A stretch of 64,000 nt of DNA, taken from the NCBI GenBank assembly GCA_910577275.1, contig CAJTMW010000001.1:317566-381565 (forward strand). Reading direction: 5' to 3'. The first letter of the stretch is position 1, and every line of letters starts with the position of its first letter. Of the stretch, positions 49,085 through 57,951 are shown piece by piece. The translations under genes were made by a program, and so were the position numbers. The notes under the pieces were generated by a model, which saw only the letters and a program-made list of their open reading frames with translations, made no database searches and was not told the origin of the DNA. The DNA comes from an uncultured Lachnospiraceae bacterium. Lineage in GTDB: Bacteria; Bacillota; Clostridia; Lachnospirales; Lachnospiraceae.

Positions 49085-49162
49085 TCAGGTTATGACCGTA
49101 ATATGAAAAATCTGCGCCTCCATAATAATCAGGTTAAAAAGTACGCTGTTTTTGTAAGACAT
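49085..49162 (-). CDS. Putative leader peptide of the ABC exporter operon (25 aa)
   Basis: A 25-codon ORF beginning MSYKNSVLFNLIIMEAQ, with AGG and A-rich spacing (CGAGGAAAAAAC) just upstream of its ATG and a near-consensus promoter 35 bp upstream. It ends in FHITVIT with a stop at 49085, and the next 150 bp include the leader terminator. The arrangement promoter, well-translated short ORF, terminator, exporter genes is the usual form of ribosome-mediated attenuation for antibiotic-responsive ABC genes. The peptide has no rare-codon or residue run that I recognise as a known arrest motif. Identity as a regulatory leader is inference from arrangement. Confidence 0.65.
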   Translation of the reverse strand: MSYKNSVLFNLIIMEAQIFHITVIT

Positions 49163-49196
49163 GTTTTTTCCTCGTTTTCGGATTGAATTTTCACAC

Positions 49197-49225
49197 AATT
49201 TATCACACTGAGAGGGAGATGTCAA
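49197..49225 (-). promoter_or_regulatory. Promoter of the exporter leader transcript
   Basis: On the minus strand a perfect TTGACA (49225-49220) and TAAATT (49202-49197) with 17-bp spacer; the start would be near 49190, giving a 28-nt leader before the short ORF. Confidence 0.8.
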
Positions 49226-49309
49226 GTATTTTTTTAGTTGCGTGAAAATGTGATGTTTTGGGAACAAAAGATTTAGAAATATATATTTGCAAAATTCCTT
49301 CTTTTCATC

Positions 49310-49338
49310 TTGACAACCCGCCCCTCCAATGCTATCAT
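49310..49338 (+). promoter_or_regulatory. Promoter of the manganese riboswitch-mntP unit
   Basis: Perfect TTGACA and TATCAT with a 17-bp spacer, just upstream of the riboswitch. It is divergent from the exporter leader promoter about 85 bp away. Confidence 0.8.
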
Positions 49339-49345
49339 AAGCAAA

Positions 49346-49433
49346 CACTCATGAGGGAGTAGCATGCGCGCGGCGCAGCAAGTCAACATGCTGGCTTTTA
49401 GGCCTGGCTTGCTTTAAATTGCGAGACTCATGT
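49346..49433 (+). ncRNA. yybP-ykoY (manganese) riboswitch aptamer
   Basis: The transcript has the family's conserved blocks as I recall them: GGGAGTAGC after a closing ACTCATGAG stem, GTCAACATGCTGGC, and the 3' part GCGAGACTCATG that pairs back. The class binds Mn2+ and controls Mn homeostasis genes; the adjacent downstream gene is a MntP-type Mn efflux pump, which fits. A Rho-independent terminator follows at 49477, so the switch acts on transcription. Confidence 0.85.
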
Positions 49434-49476
49434 ATAACTGTAAAGCTATACATGAATCTGCGTCCTTTGTTATCTT

Positions 49477-49512
49477 GCAGGTATAGTTTTGCAACTGTAC
49501 CTGCTTTTTTTA
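49477..49512 (+). terminator. Expression-platform terminator of the Mn riboswitch
   Basis: A 12-bp stem (49477-49488 with 49493-49504) including one T-G wobble, closed by TTGC, followed by eight T residues. Mn2+ binding to the aptamer would be expected to prevent its formation. Confidence 0.85.
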
Positions 49513-49545
49513 TGCACAGGTCTGACTATAAGGAGGAATCAAAAA

Positions 49546-50133
49546 ATGAAGTGGAATTTACTGTTTTTCTTTAACAGCATCCTGCTCGGCGCCGGGCTTG
49601 CCATGGACGCCTTTTCCGTATCCCTTGCAAACGGGCTGCACGAGCCGGATATGAGCCGCAAAAAAGTGTGTAAAATTGCCGGAACCTTCGCGGCCTTTCA
49701 GGCTTTTATGCCGATGACCGGCTGGATATGCGTGCACACGATTCTGCAGTATTTTCAGATGTTTGAGAAATTTATCCCGTGGATTGCCCTCGTATTGCTT
49801 GCCTTTATCGGCGGCAAAATGCTGGTGGACGGGCTTAGGAACGCGGACAGGGACGATACGCAAAATCACGGGGTGAGTTCGGGCGCCCTTTTTGTTCAGG
49901 GCATTGCCACCTCCATAGACGCCTTGTCCGTGGGCTTCGCCATTGCGGATTACAATTTTGTCATGGCCCTTGCCAGCGCGCTGATTATCGCCGCCGTGAC
50001 CTTTCTTATCTGTGTGTCCGGCCTGCACATCGGAAAAAAATTCGGCCTGCAGTTTTCAGGCAAAGCGACGATTTTGGGCGGCGTTATCCTGATTATCATC
50101 GGACTGGAGATTTTTATAACAGGTGTTTTTTAG
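49546..50133 (+). CDS. mntP: Manganese efflux pump MntP (DUF204)
   Basis: A 195-residue membrane protein with six helices in two repeated halves. Repeated family motifs: GAGLAMDAFSVSLANGL in the first half and GIATSIDALSVGFAIA in the second; the Asp residues in both are needed for Mn transport in E. coli MntP. AAGGAGG precedes the ATG at 49546. The upstream yybP-ykoY riboswitch supports the function and predicts induction by Mn2+. It overlaps the convergent smpB gene by 4 bp. Confidence 0.95.
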   Translation: MKWNLLFFFNSILLGAGLAMDAFSVSLANGLHEPDMSRKKVCKIAGTFAAFQAFMPMTGWICVHTILQYFQMFEKFIPWIALVLLAFIGGKMLVDGLRNADRDDTQNHGVSSGALFVQGIATSIDALSVGFAIADYNFVMALASALIIAAVTFLICVSGLHIGKKFGLQFSGKATILGGVILIIIGLEIFITGVF

Positions 50134-50597
50134 ACTCTCAGCCTTACCTTCAATTCCTTTTCGGCTTCCCGCTTCTGGTCCTTCCGGGCAATATCCTGCC
50201 TCTTGTCATACAGCTTCTTGCCCTTTGCCAGACCGATTTCAATTTTGGCCCGGCCGTCCTTAAAATACACCTGGAGGGGCACAATGGTGTATCCCTTTTC
50301 GGAGCTGTTTCCGATGAGCTTGCGAATCTGCTGCTTGTGCAGGAGAAGCTTTTTTACCCGGAGAGGGTCTTTATTGAAAATATTCCCCTTTTCATAAGGG
50401 CTTATGTGCATACCGTAGATAAACACCTCGTTGTTTTCAATGCGGATAAATGCCTCCTTGACGCTGCACTTTCCCATGCGGAGAGATTTTACCTCCGTCC
50501 CGTGCAGCACAAGGCCGGCTTCGTATTTTTCTTCTATAAAATAATCGTGGTAGGCCTTTTTATTGTTCGCCACCAGCTTCATTTCTTCCTTCGCCAT
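50130..50597 (-). CDS. smpB: SsrA-binding protein SmpB
   Basis: A 155-residue RNA-binding protein for trans-translation: NNKKAYHDYFIEEKYEAGLV, LHGTEVKSLRMGKCSVKEAF, the SmpB-typical HISPYEKGNIFNKDPLRVKK, and KAKIEIGLAKGKKLYDKRQ-like end KIEIGLAKGKKLYDKRQDIA. The basic C-terminal tail inserts into the mRNA channel. It binds tmRNA; ssrA was not found in this window. The ATG at 50597 follows GGGAGGG. It lies 49 bp after rnr on the same strand, the usual secG-rnr-smpB order in Firmicutes. Confidence 0.97.
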   Translation of the reverse strand: MAKEEMKLVANNKKAYHDYFIEEKYEAGLVLHGTEVKSLRMGKCSVKEAFIRIENNEVFIYGMHISPYEKGNIFNKDPLRVKKLLLHKQQIRKLIGNSSEKGYTIVPLQVYFKDGRAKIEIGLAKGKKLYDKRQDIARKDQKREAEKELKVRLRV

Positions 50598-50646
50598 AAA
50601 AATCCCTCCCTGCCTGCCGTTATTTCCGGTATACAGCACATGTTTT

Positions 50647-52812
50647 TCACGAAAGCATGTCCGTATCCTCCTGCGGCGCCATCACAAAATCAATACTTTT
50701 CTGGAAGTAATCCACGCCGTCCACCGTGACGGCAACCTTCTGTCCCAGCTTATAGCGCATGCCGCTGTCCCGGCCAACCATCTCGTAGGTCTCTTCCTCA
50801 TAATAAAAATAGTCTCCGGCAAGCTTCGACACGTGAACCATTCCCTCCACCGTATCCGGCAGCTCCACATAAATCCCCCAGGCGGTAATCCCGGAAATGA
50901 CGCCTTCGAAGGTCTGGCCAATTCTCTGCTCCATGTACTGGACTTTTTTCAGCTTTTCCGTCTCCCGCTCCGCCTCGTCGGCTCTGCGCTCCGTCTCCGA
51001 GGAATGCTTTGCCACCTCGGGAAGGATTTCCTGATAATGGGCGATTCGCTCCTCTGTCAGCTTTCCCCTGAGCTGTTCCCTTATGATGCGGTGAATCTGC
51101 AAGTCCGGGTATCTCCTGATAGGGGAGGTAAAGTGGCAGTAATACTGACAGGCAAGACCAAAGTGTCCCGTACAGTCCACGTTATACTGCGCCCTTTTCA
51201 TGCTCCGCAGGGTCAGTCGGCTAATCATCGCCTCCTCCTCGCTCCCCTCGATTTTATCAAGGAGCTTTTGGATTTCCTTGGGATGAATTTCCGAAATCGT
51301 ACCTCCGCCCCCGTTTTTCAGCTTGAGATAATAGCCGAAATTATTGATAAAGGTTCCCAGCTTTGCAATCTTTTCCGGGTCGGGATTGTCATGGGTTCTG
51401 TAGAGAAAGGGAATCTCCATCCAGTAAAAGTGCTCCGCAACCGTCTCGTTTGCCAGAAGCATAAAATCTTCTATGATATTCGTAGCGGCATTTCTCTCGT
51501 AAGCCTCCACGGAAAGAGGCGTTCCGTCTTTGTCCAGAATAATTTTACTCTCCGGGAAGTCAAAATCAATGGAGCCTCTTGCCTTTCTCTTTTTCCGAAG
51601 GATATCGGAAAGCTCCTTCATAAGGAAAAACATGGGCGCAAGCTCCCGGAATTTTTCCGTGGTTTCCTCATCCCCCTCCAGAATACTGTTGACATCCGTG
51701 TAGCTCATCCTTTGGTTGACATTAATCACGCTCTCCGCAATTTCATAGTCAACCACTTCTCCTTTTTTATCAATGGTCATCAGACAGCTTAAGGCAAGAC
51801 GTTCCTCCCCCTGATTGAGGGAACAGATTCCGTTGGAAAGAGCGTGAGGCAGCATGGGAATCACTCTGTCCACCAGGTAAACGCTGGTTCCCCTCTCTCT
51901 CGCCTCTCTGTCCAGCGCGGAATTTTCCTGCACATAGTTGGAGACGTCCGCAATGTGGACGCCAAGGAAATATTTATCCTCTCCCACCGACAGACTCACC
52001 GCATCGTCCAAATCCTTTGCGTCCTCGCCGTCTATGGTGACCATCTGCACATCCCGCAAATCCTTTCGTCCCGCCATATCGCCTTCGCTCACCGGCTTTG
52101 CAATACGGCCCGCCTGATTCAGCATCTTCTCCGAAAATTCCATGGGAATTTCAAAGCCTTTTACAATAGAAAGAATGTCCACCCCCGGGTCGTTTACATG
52201 CCCGAGAATCTCCGTTATCTTTCCTTCCGGCTTATGCGCATCGTCCCCGTAGCTTAACAGCTTTACCACTACCTTATGCCCGGTGACCGCCCCCTTGGAA
52301 TCCTCCTTTGCAATAAAAATATCGGTCGGAATTTTATCATTGTCGGGAATCACAAAACCGAAATTCCCGGCATTGTCATAGGTTCCCACCACCTGGGTAA
52401 GCCCATGGGATAAAACGGCGGTAATCTTTGCCTCCTGACGCTTCCCGCTCTGGGTTCCCAAAAGCGCAACCTGTACCTTATCCATATGAAAGGCGTGGTT
52501 TACCCCGCTCTCGGGAATATATAAATCCTGGTCAAGGCCTTCCACCTCCACAAAGCCGAAGCCCCGGGGATTGCTGATAAACGTGCCCGTGATTCCTTCC
52601 GCTTTTCTGTTTCCCCTGATATATTTTCCCCGTTTTGTGAGCTGAAGCCTTCCTTCAAGTACAAGCTCGTTTAATATCTGACCAAATTCCTGTCGCTCCT
52701 CCGGCTTCACCTGCATAAACGCGGCGAGCTCCTTTTCCTTCATGGGAACGTAAAGCTCGTCCTCCATGAGCTGGCAGATGACTTTTTTTCTTTTATCTCT
52801 GATTTCTTTCAT
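50647..52812 (-). CDS. rnr: Ribonuclease R
   Basis: A 721-residue 3'-5' exoribonuclease of the RNase II/R family: N-terminal helix-turn-helix-like part (ALMQLMEDELYVPMKEKELA-like), two cold-shock domains, the catalytic RNB domain with MVTIDGEDAKDLDDAVSL (metal-binding Asp set) and SPIRRYPDLQIHRIIREQL, and a C-terminal S1 domain (VISGITAWGIYVELPDTVEG). It degrades structured RNA and participates with SmpB-tmRNA. The ATG at 52812 follows GAGGG. A terminator-like hairpin lies between secG and this gene, so secG and rnr may be only partly co-transcribed. Confidence 0.97.
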   Translation of the reverse strand: MKEIRDKRKKVICQLMEDELYVPMKEKELAAFMQVKPEERQEFGQILNELVLEGRLQLTKRGKYIRGNRKAEGITGTFISNPRGFGFVEVEGLDQDLYIPESGVNHAFHMDKVQVALLGTQSGKRQEAKITAVLSHGLTQVVGTYDNAGNFGFVIPDNDKIPTDIFIAKEDSKGAVTGHKVVVKLLSYGDDAHKPEGKITEILGHVNDPGVDILSIVKGFEIPMEFSEKMLNQAGRIAKPVSEGDMAGRKDLRDVQMVTIDGEDAKDLDDAVSLSVGEDKYFLGVHIADVSNYVQENSALDREARERGTSVYLVDRVIPMLPHALSNGICSLNQGEERLALSCLMTIDKKGEVVDYEIAESVINVNQRMSYTDVNSILEGDEETTEKFRELAPMFFLMKELSDILRKKRKARGSIDFDFPESKIILDKDGTPLSVEAYERNAATNIIEDFMLLANETVAEHFYWMEIPFLYRTHDNPDPEKIAKLGTFINNFGYYLKLKNGGGGTISEIHPKEIQKLLDKIEGSEEEAMISRLTLRSMKRAQYNVDCTGHFGLACQYYCHFTSPIRRYPDLQIHRIIREQLRGKLTEERIAHYQEILPEVAKHSSETERRADEAERETEKLKKVQYMEQRIGQTFEGVISGITAWGIYVELPDTVEGMVHVSKLAGDYFYYEEETYEMVGRDSGMRYKLGQKVAVTVDGVDYFQKSIDFVMAPQEDTDMLS

Positions 52813-52822
52813 TTTTCCCTCT

Positions 52823-52852
52823 GAAAAAGGCATCCTTTTACAAGAATGCCTT
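52823..52852 (-). terminator. Hairpin with T run between secG and rnr
   Basis: On the minus strand AAGGCATTC pairs with GATGCCTT (one bulge) and is followed by TTTTT, just before rnr. It may partially terminate transcription from secG. Confidence 0.6.
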
Positions 52853-52857
52853 AAGTC

Positions 52858-53097
52858 CTAAAATACATTAAGATTTAAAATAACTGTCAACAACATAAAA
52901 CCGATTGCGAGATACTTGGTTATCTTTACGAGCTTTCCTTCCATGGAACGTCCCTTGTTCTTACCCCAGTATGTCTCGGCGGCTCCGCTTATGGCTCCCA
53001 ATCCTGCCGACTTGCCTTCCTGCATAAGTACCAGTACCGTCAATGCGATACATAATATAATAAAAATAATCTGAATTACGATTCGCAGCGCTTCCAT
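52858..53097 (-). CDS. secG: Preprotein translocase subunit SecG
   Basis: A 79-residue protein with two membrane helices: LRIVIQIIFIILCIALTVLV and YLAIGFMLLTVILNLNVF, joined by the conserved loop QEGKSAGLGAISGAAETYWG and KNKGRSMEGKL. SecG assists SecYEG in protein export. The ATG at 53097 follows GGAGGTG. Position upstream of rnr and smpB is conserved in Firmicutes. Confidence 0.95.
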   Translation of the reverse strand: MEALRIVIQIIFIILCIALTVLVLMQEGKSAGLGAISGAAETYWGKNKGRSMEGKLVKITKYLAIGFMLLTVILNLNVF

Positions 53098-53210
53098 CCC
53101 TAACACCTCCTGCCTGTTTCCATCATATTCCACAAACAAATGTCAGTATAGCATATATGTGGAAGAATTTCAAGTGCTTCCCGGCGGTTTTTACAATTTT
53201 GTAACAGTTT

Positions 53211-54650
53211 TTACTTCTTTGGAGCCGCCTGTGCCTCCGGCGCCGGCGTTTCCTCCGCCTCGGGAGCGGGAACCGGCGTAAGGACGCCCTCGGGCGAAGC
53301 GTTATAGGCCGCTCCGTCAAGCTCCACCACCTGATTTCTTACAAGCGCCCCTTCCGCATCGAAAAAGTAGAGCTGTTTTTCAATTTCATACGCGCCGGTC
53401 ACTACATGGCCCGCGGTATCCGCATAGCAGGTTTTATCCGCCGCATTGAACCACCCTGTAACCATCTGGCCGCTTGCCGGGTCATAATAATAGCTCCCGT
53501 CCTCTCTCGCCACCATCCCGGTCATGCGCACTCCCTCCGGGCTGAACAGGTAATTTGCGCCGTCAATGGTCTGAGCGCCGGTCAGCATAAAGCCTTCGTT
53601 CTTGTCAAAGTAATAAAAATTCCCCGCCTCGTCGCTGAGCCACTCTCTTTTCATTACCCCGTTCCCTGCCGGGTCATAGTAATATTTCCTGTCGTTTAGC
53701 ACCACCCAGCCGCTGGTCTTGACGCCGTCCGCGGTAAAATAGTAATCGCCGCCCTCCACATTGCACTGTCCTCTGGCAATACTGCCGTCTGCGGGCGATA
53801 AATAGTAGGTGCTGCCGTCCGCGTCGGTAAACCAGCCGCTCACAAGGTTCCCGGCGCCGTCTAAATAGTATTTTGTATCGTTATGGGCTATCCATCCCTT
53901 CTGCATCCGCCAGTTCCGGTAAAAGCGCACGCTTCCGTTATGGCCGATAAAGCCCTCGGGAATGATGAGCTGGCTGTAATCCTTATACTGATAGTTCACG
54001 TCCACATTTCCGCCTACGCCGCCCACATTTCCTTTGCAGGTATACTGCCAGAAGCATACGTTATTATTGTAGTCGCAGCTGTCGGCATACTGCGCCACCC
54101 ATTTATCCCAGCCCACGGTATTTAATTTCCCGGCAAAAACGTTCTTGCCGGAATACACCATGGGATAATAGCCCGCCTCGTCAATCCTCGTACAGAAAGC
54201 GTTGATAATGTCGATGAGCTGCTGGCTGGAAAGCCCCAACTGGCTTCTCTCCTCGATATCAAAAACCACAGGGAAGCTTACCGTGTAGGGCTCAATCCAC
54301 TGAAGGACAAGATTCGCCTCCTCGGCAGCCTGCTCCGGCGTGGTGGCGTAGGAGTACAGATAGACTCCCGTCCTTATGCCCGCGGCGTTCGCTCCGGTGA
54401 TGTTTGCCGCAAACTGCGGGTCGATACCGCTCTTGGTGCTCCCCACTTTTATAAAGGTAAATTTCATCCCCGAAGCCGCCACCTGTCCCCAGTTCACTGC
54501 GCCGTTATACTTTGATACGTCAATTCCGCGGCCGATAGCGCCGTTTGCATTTACCGCCCATACGTTCCCCGACGGAATCATACATAATATCAGCGCCGCC
54601 AGAATCACCGCGCCCAGCTTTTTCGCAACTGCCCTGCTTTTCTTTGTCAT
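53211..54650 (-). CDS. Secreted GH25 lysozyme with C-terminal cell-wall-binding repeats
   Basis: A 479-residue exported enzyme. Signal peptide about residues 1-32 (KKLGAVILAALILCMIPSGN, cleavage near VWA), then the GH25 muramidase domain with GIDVSKYNGAVNWGQVAASG, the catalytic region FPVVFDIEER, WDKWVAQYADSCDYNNNVCF and WQYTCKGNVGGVGGNVDVN. From about residue 245 follow roughly nine choline-binding-like repeats of about 20 residues (for example GWIAHNDTKYYLDGAGNLVS, GWVVLNDRKYYYDPAGNGVM), then a Pro/Ala/Glu-rich end. It hydrolyses peptidoglycan; autolysin or phage-endolysin origin is not decided, but there are no phage genes nearby. The start at 54650 follows GAGG with 9-bp spacing. Confidence 0.92.
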   Translation of the reverse strand: MTKKSRAVAKKLGAVILAALILCMIPSGNVWAVNANGAIGRGIDVSKYNGAVNWGQVAASGMKFTFIKVGSTKSGIDPQFAANITGANAAGIRTGVYLYSYATTPEQAAEEANLVLQWIEPYTVSFPVVFDIEERSQLGLSSQQLIDIINAFCTRIDEAGYYPMVYSGKNVFAGKLNTVGWDKWVAQYADSCDYNNNVCFWQYTCKGNVGGVGGNVDVNYQYKDYSQLIIPEGFIGHNGSVRFYRNWRMQKGWIAHNDTKYYLDGAGNLVSGWFTDADGSTYYLSPADGSIARGQCNVEGGDYYFTADGVKTSGWVVLNDRKYYYDPAGNGVMKREWLSDEAGNFYYFDKNEGFMLTGAQTIDGANYLFSPEGVRMTGMVAREDGSYYYDPASGQMVTGWFNAADKTCYADTAGHVVTGAYEIEKQLYFFDAEGALVRNQVVELDGAAYNASPEGVLTPVPAPEAEETPAPEAQAAPKK

Positions 54651-54728
54651 TTGCATTTTCCTCTCTCTTATCCTTCTGTGTTTTCATGTAGCTGTCATTT
54701 GTTACTTCTGATGCTGCTTTCTTTGGCG

Positions 54729-56036
54729 TTAAATCTTGTTAAAAGGCTCCTTGTAGGCGGCAACGCACCCAAGCTCCTCCTCGATGCGAAGAAGCTGATT
54801 GTATTTTGCCACTCTGTCGCTCCGGCAGGGCGCGCCTGTCTTAATCTGGCCGGCGTTTACCGCAACCGCCAAATCTGCAATGAAGGTGTCCTCTGTTTCT
54901 CCTGAACGATGGGAAATCACGGCTTTATATCCGTTTTTCTGAGCCATTTCGATTGCTTCCATAGCCTCCGAAACGGTGCCAATCTGGTTGACCTTGACTA
55001 AGATTGCGTTTGCCACATGAAGCTTGATTCCGGCGTCCAGCCTCTTTGTGTTGGTGACGAAAAGGTCGTCTCCCACAAGCTGGATTTTATCCCCCAGCCG
55101 CTGCGTCAGAAGCTTCCATCCGTCCCAGTCGTCCTCAGCCAGTCCGTCTTCAATGGAAAGAATAGGATATCTGGAAATCAAATCTTCATAGTAGGCAATC
55201 ATTTCAGAAGTATCCCGCACCACTTCCTCGTTTTTTAAAGAGCTCTCGCCCGGGAAATGGTACATGCCCGTTTTTTCATTGTATAATTCGCTGGAGGCTA
55301 CGTCAAGGGCAATCTTGATATCCTGCCCTGGAAAATAATTGCTTTTTTCAATGGCAGCCACAATCAAATCCAGAACCGCACCGGCGTCCGGCAAATCCGG
55401 CGCAAAACCGCCCTCGTCTCCCACGCCCGTGCTCAGCCCCTTTTCCTCGAGTATTTTCTTTAGAAAATGGTAAATCTCCGCACAGATTCGCAAGCCGTCC
55501 GCAAAGCTTTCCGCCTGCACCGGCATAATCATAAACTCCTGAAAATCAACGGTATTGGCCGCATGTCTTCCCCCGTTTAAAATATTCATCATGGGAACCG
55601 GCATCAGCCTTGTGTAGGCGCCTCCCAGATACTGATAAAGGGGAATGGATAACGCGCACGCTCCGGCTCTTGCCACCGCCATGGAAGCCGCAAGGGTGGC
55701 GTTGGCTCCCAGATTCCCTTTGTTGTCCGTTCCGTCCGTCTCCATCAGGATTCTGTCGATTTCCACCTGATTTAAGCCGTTCCGTCCCGTAAGGGCTTCC
55801 TTAATCTTGGTATTGATGTTATTGACGGCTTTTTTTACGCCAAGCCCGAAATATCTGGTTTCCGCGTCCCGCAGCTCCACCGCCTCAAACCGGCCGGTAC
55901 TGGCTCCCGACGGCACGCTGGCTCTGCCGGCATACCGCTTTCCCGTTATGGTGTCTGTGAGGATAACCTCCGCCTCCACCGTGGGGTTACCTCTGGAATC
56001 CAGAATCTCCCTGCCCCTGATGTTCGTGATTTGCAT
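54729..56036 (-). CDS. eno: Enolase
   Basis: A 435-residue glycolytic enzyme (2-phosphoglycerate to PEP). QITNIRGREILDSRGNPTVE at the start, ASVPSGASTGRFEAVELRD, the catalytic region TGVGDEGGFAPDL, SIEDGLAEDDWDGWKLL, VGDDLFVTNTKRLDAGI and SHRSGETEDTFIADLAVAVN are all clear. The ATG at 56036 is preferred; the upstream extension has no better site. Highly expressed in most Clostridia; the PMT-type gene is divergent. Confidence 0.97.
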   Translation of the reverse strand: MQITNIRGREILDSRGNPTVEAEVILTDTITGKRYAGRASVPSGASTGRFEAVELRDAETRYFGLGVKKAVNNINTKIKEALTGRNGLNQVEIDRILMETDGTDNKGNLGANATLAASMAVARAGACALSIPLYQYLGGAYTRLMPVPMMNILNGGRHAANTVDFQEFMIMPVQAESFADGLRICAEIYHFLKKILEEKGLSTGVGDEGGFAPDLPDAGAVLDLIVAAIEKSNYFPGQDIKIALDVASSELYNEKTGMYHFPGESSLKNEEVVRDTSEMIAYYEDLISRYPILSIEDGLAEDDWDGWKLLTQRLGDKIQLVGDDLFVTNTKRLDAGIKLHVANAILVKVNQIGTVSEAMEAIEMAQKNGYKAVISHRSGETEDTFIADLAVAVNAGQIKTGAPCRSDRVAKYNQLLRIEEELGCVAAYKEPFNKI

Positions 56037-56139
56037 ATATGTTTTCACTCTTTCCCTCCGTTTCCCAGGACTTTGCCGCATCTTTCGGCTTTCCTGCGTA
56101 CATATCCGATTATTTTTGTGAAACTTGTTTTCATGGCTA

Positions 56140-56168
56140 TTGTAACCTTATTTATAACTTGCTATACT
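56140..56168 (+). promoter_or_regulatory. Promoter of the PMT-type glycosyltransferase gene
   Basis: TTGTAA and TATACT with 17-bp spacer, about 26 bp upstream of the first start codon candidate. Confidence 0.65.
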
Positions 56169-56193
56169 GTCTTTGGTATAAGTTTCGTACAGA

Positions 56194-57951
56194 ATGGAGA
56201 ACAGAACAAAGATGATAAACGCCATAACCGCCAGATTAAAAAATGCTGCCCGGACGGATGTGATTTATCTGGGCATCTTAATGTCTGTCTTTACGCTTCT
56301 TGCCTTTTTCAGGCTGGGGAATACCTATGCTCCCCAGTCTTACTACACCACCGACGCGCAAAACCGGGATATTGTTCTGGATTTTGGAGATTATGTGGAC
56401 CTAAGCTCCTTTTCCGTTTTCCTGGGAAATTTAAATACCCGGCACTTTTCCCTTTCCGCATTCAACGAGGTATCCGGCGCCTGGGAAATCATCAACGGGG
56501 AGACGGTGGCCGAGTCTGTGTTTGCATGGAATCAGATTGATTTGAATTACCGGCTGCGATATCTGGGGATTGTGGTCACAGACGACGAGTCCATGATAAA
56601 TGAAATCGTGATTAAACAAATGGACGGTTCCGTGATTCTGCCCGTCAATTCCGGGGATTACCCCGCGCTTTTTGACGAGCAGGAGCTTTATCCCGATGTC
56701 AGAACCTACATGACCGGAACCATGTTCGACGAGGTTTACCACGGGCGCACGGCCTACGAATTTCTTCATGGGCTCCCCGCCTACGAGACCACCCATCCCC
56801 ATCTTGGAAAGATTCTGATTTCCCTGGGCATCCTTGTGTTTGGAATGACGCCCTTTGGCTGGCGGTTTATGACGGTTATTTTCGGTATCCTTATCATTCC
56901 GCTCATGTACTTTTTTGCAAAAAAGCTCTTTAAGGAGCCCTTTATCGCCGCGGCGACCACCGCCCTTCTGGTATTCGACTGTATGCACTATAATCTTTCC
57001 AGAATCGCCACCATCGATATCTTTGCGGCCTTTTTTATCCTGATGATGTATTACTATATGTTCCAGTATTTTCAAAAGGACAGCGCATACCGCTGCGGCT
57101 CGTTAGCTGCAAATAATATTACACCCGTTATTTCATCTTCGCCGGATAAATTTCCTCCCCCGGAGGTCTACACGCCCCTTGCCTTAAGCGGCATCAGCAT
57201 GGCCTTTGCCATTGCGACCAAATGGACGGGGGTTTACGCCGGGGCCGGTCTTGCCCTGCTCTTTCTCTGGTATACCATTACCCATTTTCCAAAGAAGCAG
57301 ACCTTCCGGCTGTTTTTGTTTTGCTGCCTGTTTTTCATCGCAGTTCCGCTGATTATCTACACCCTCTGCTTTATCCCCGTGGTGGGATATACGCAGTACG
57401 ACAACCTGATTGACAAGACCATACAGGGAACCTTGTCCATGTTCGACTACCACTACAATCTGGAGGCCGAGCACTATTACAGCTCCCCTTTCTATGAGTG
57501 GCCGGTTATCTGGATGCCGCTTTTAGACGCCAACGACGCTGTGAGCGCCACAAAGGTCAGCTCCGTAAGCTGTATGGGCAATCCGGTTATCTGGTGGGCG
57601 GGAATCCCCTGCGTACTTTACGTTTTCCTGTGCTGGATTTTCAAAAGGGACAAAAAAGCCGGTTTTCTTTCGATTGCCTATCTGGCGCAGTATCTTCCCT
57701 GGATGCCCATTAAGCGCATCACCTTTATTTACCACTATTTTCCCGCCATCTTATTTGTAATCCTGATGATGGGATATGCCATGCGGGACATAAAAAACCG
57801 CTTTTCATGGGGCAAAAAAGCCATTACCATTTATCTGGTAACGGCTGTTATTTGTTTCTTTCTGTTCTTCCCTGTGATTTCCGGGCTTCCTGTTTCCATG
57901 GAATACGGTCTGCGTCTGCGCTGGCTTAAGGACTGGATTCTGGTTCTGTGA
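56194..57951 (+). CDS. Dolichyl-phosphate-mannose-protein mannosyltransferase-like glycosyltransferase (PMT, GT39-type)
   Basis: A 585-residue polytopic GT-C protein. After an N-terminal membrane helix and an extracytoplasmic beta-rich insert (residues 45-165, unusual for the family) comes the catalytic loop FDEVYHGRTAYEFLHGLPAY with the DE pair, ETTHPHLGKILISLGILVFG, and WRFMTVIFGILIIPLMYFFA. PMT enzymes transfer a sugar from a polyprenyl phosphate to protein or cell-wall acceptors. An alternative ATG at 56212 follows GGAGAA. It faces three other GT-C genes and converges with the first; the acceptor is unknown. Confidence 0.82.
   Translation: MENRTKMINAITARLKNAARTDVIYLGILMSVFTLLAFFRLGNTYAPQSYYTTDAQNRDIVLDFGDYVDLSSFSVFLGNLNTRHFSLSAFNEVSGAWEIINGETVAESVFAWNQIDLNYRLRYLGIVVTDDESMINEIVIKQMDGSVILPVNSGDYPALFDEQELYPDVRTYMTGTMFDEVYHGRTAYEFLHGLPAYETTHPHLGKILISLGILVFGMTPFGWRFMTVIFGILIIPLMYFFAKKLFKEPFIAAATTALLVFDCMHYNLSRIATIDIFAAFFILMMYYYMFQYFQKDSAYRCGSLAANNITPVISSSPDKFPPPEVYTPLALSGISMAFAIATKWTGVYAGAGLALLFLWYTITHFPKKQTFRLFLFCCLFFIAVPLIIYTLCFIPVVGYTQYDNLIDKTIQGTLSMFDYHYNLEAEHYYSSPFYEWPVIWMPLLDANDAVSATKVSSVSCMGNPVIWWAGIPCVLYVFLCWIFKRDKKAGFLSIAYLAQYLPWMPIKRITFIYHYFPAILFVILMMGYAMRDIKNRFSWGKKAITIYLVTAVICFFLFFPVISGLPVSMEYGLRLRWLKDWILVL

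Noticed and set aside
50563..51792. Plus-strand reading frame of 409 codons
   Set aside because: It lies antisense to rnr, whose RNB domain is unmistakable; the frame is a by-product of codon usage in that gene.
53211..54650. Prophage endolysin
   Set aside because: The lysozyme has a signal peptide and is surrounded by core genes (secG, eno); no holin, integrase or structural phage gene was seen.
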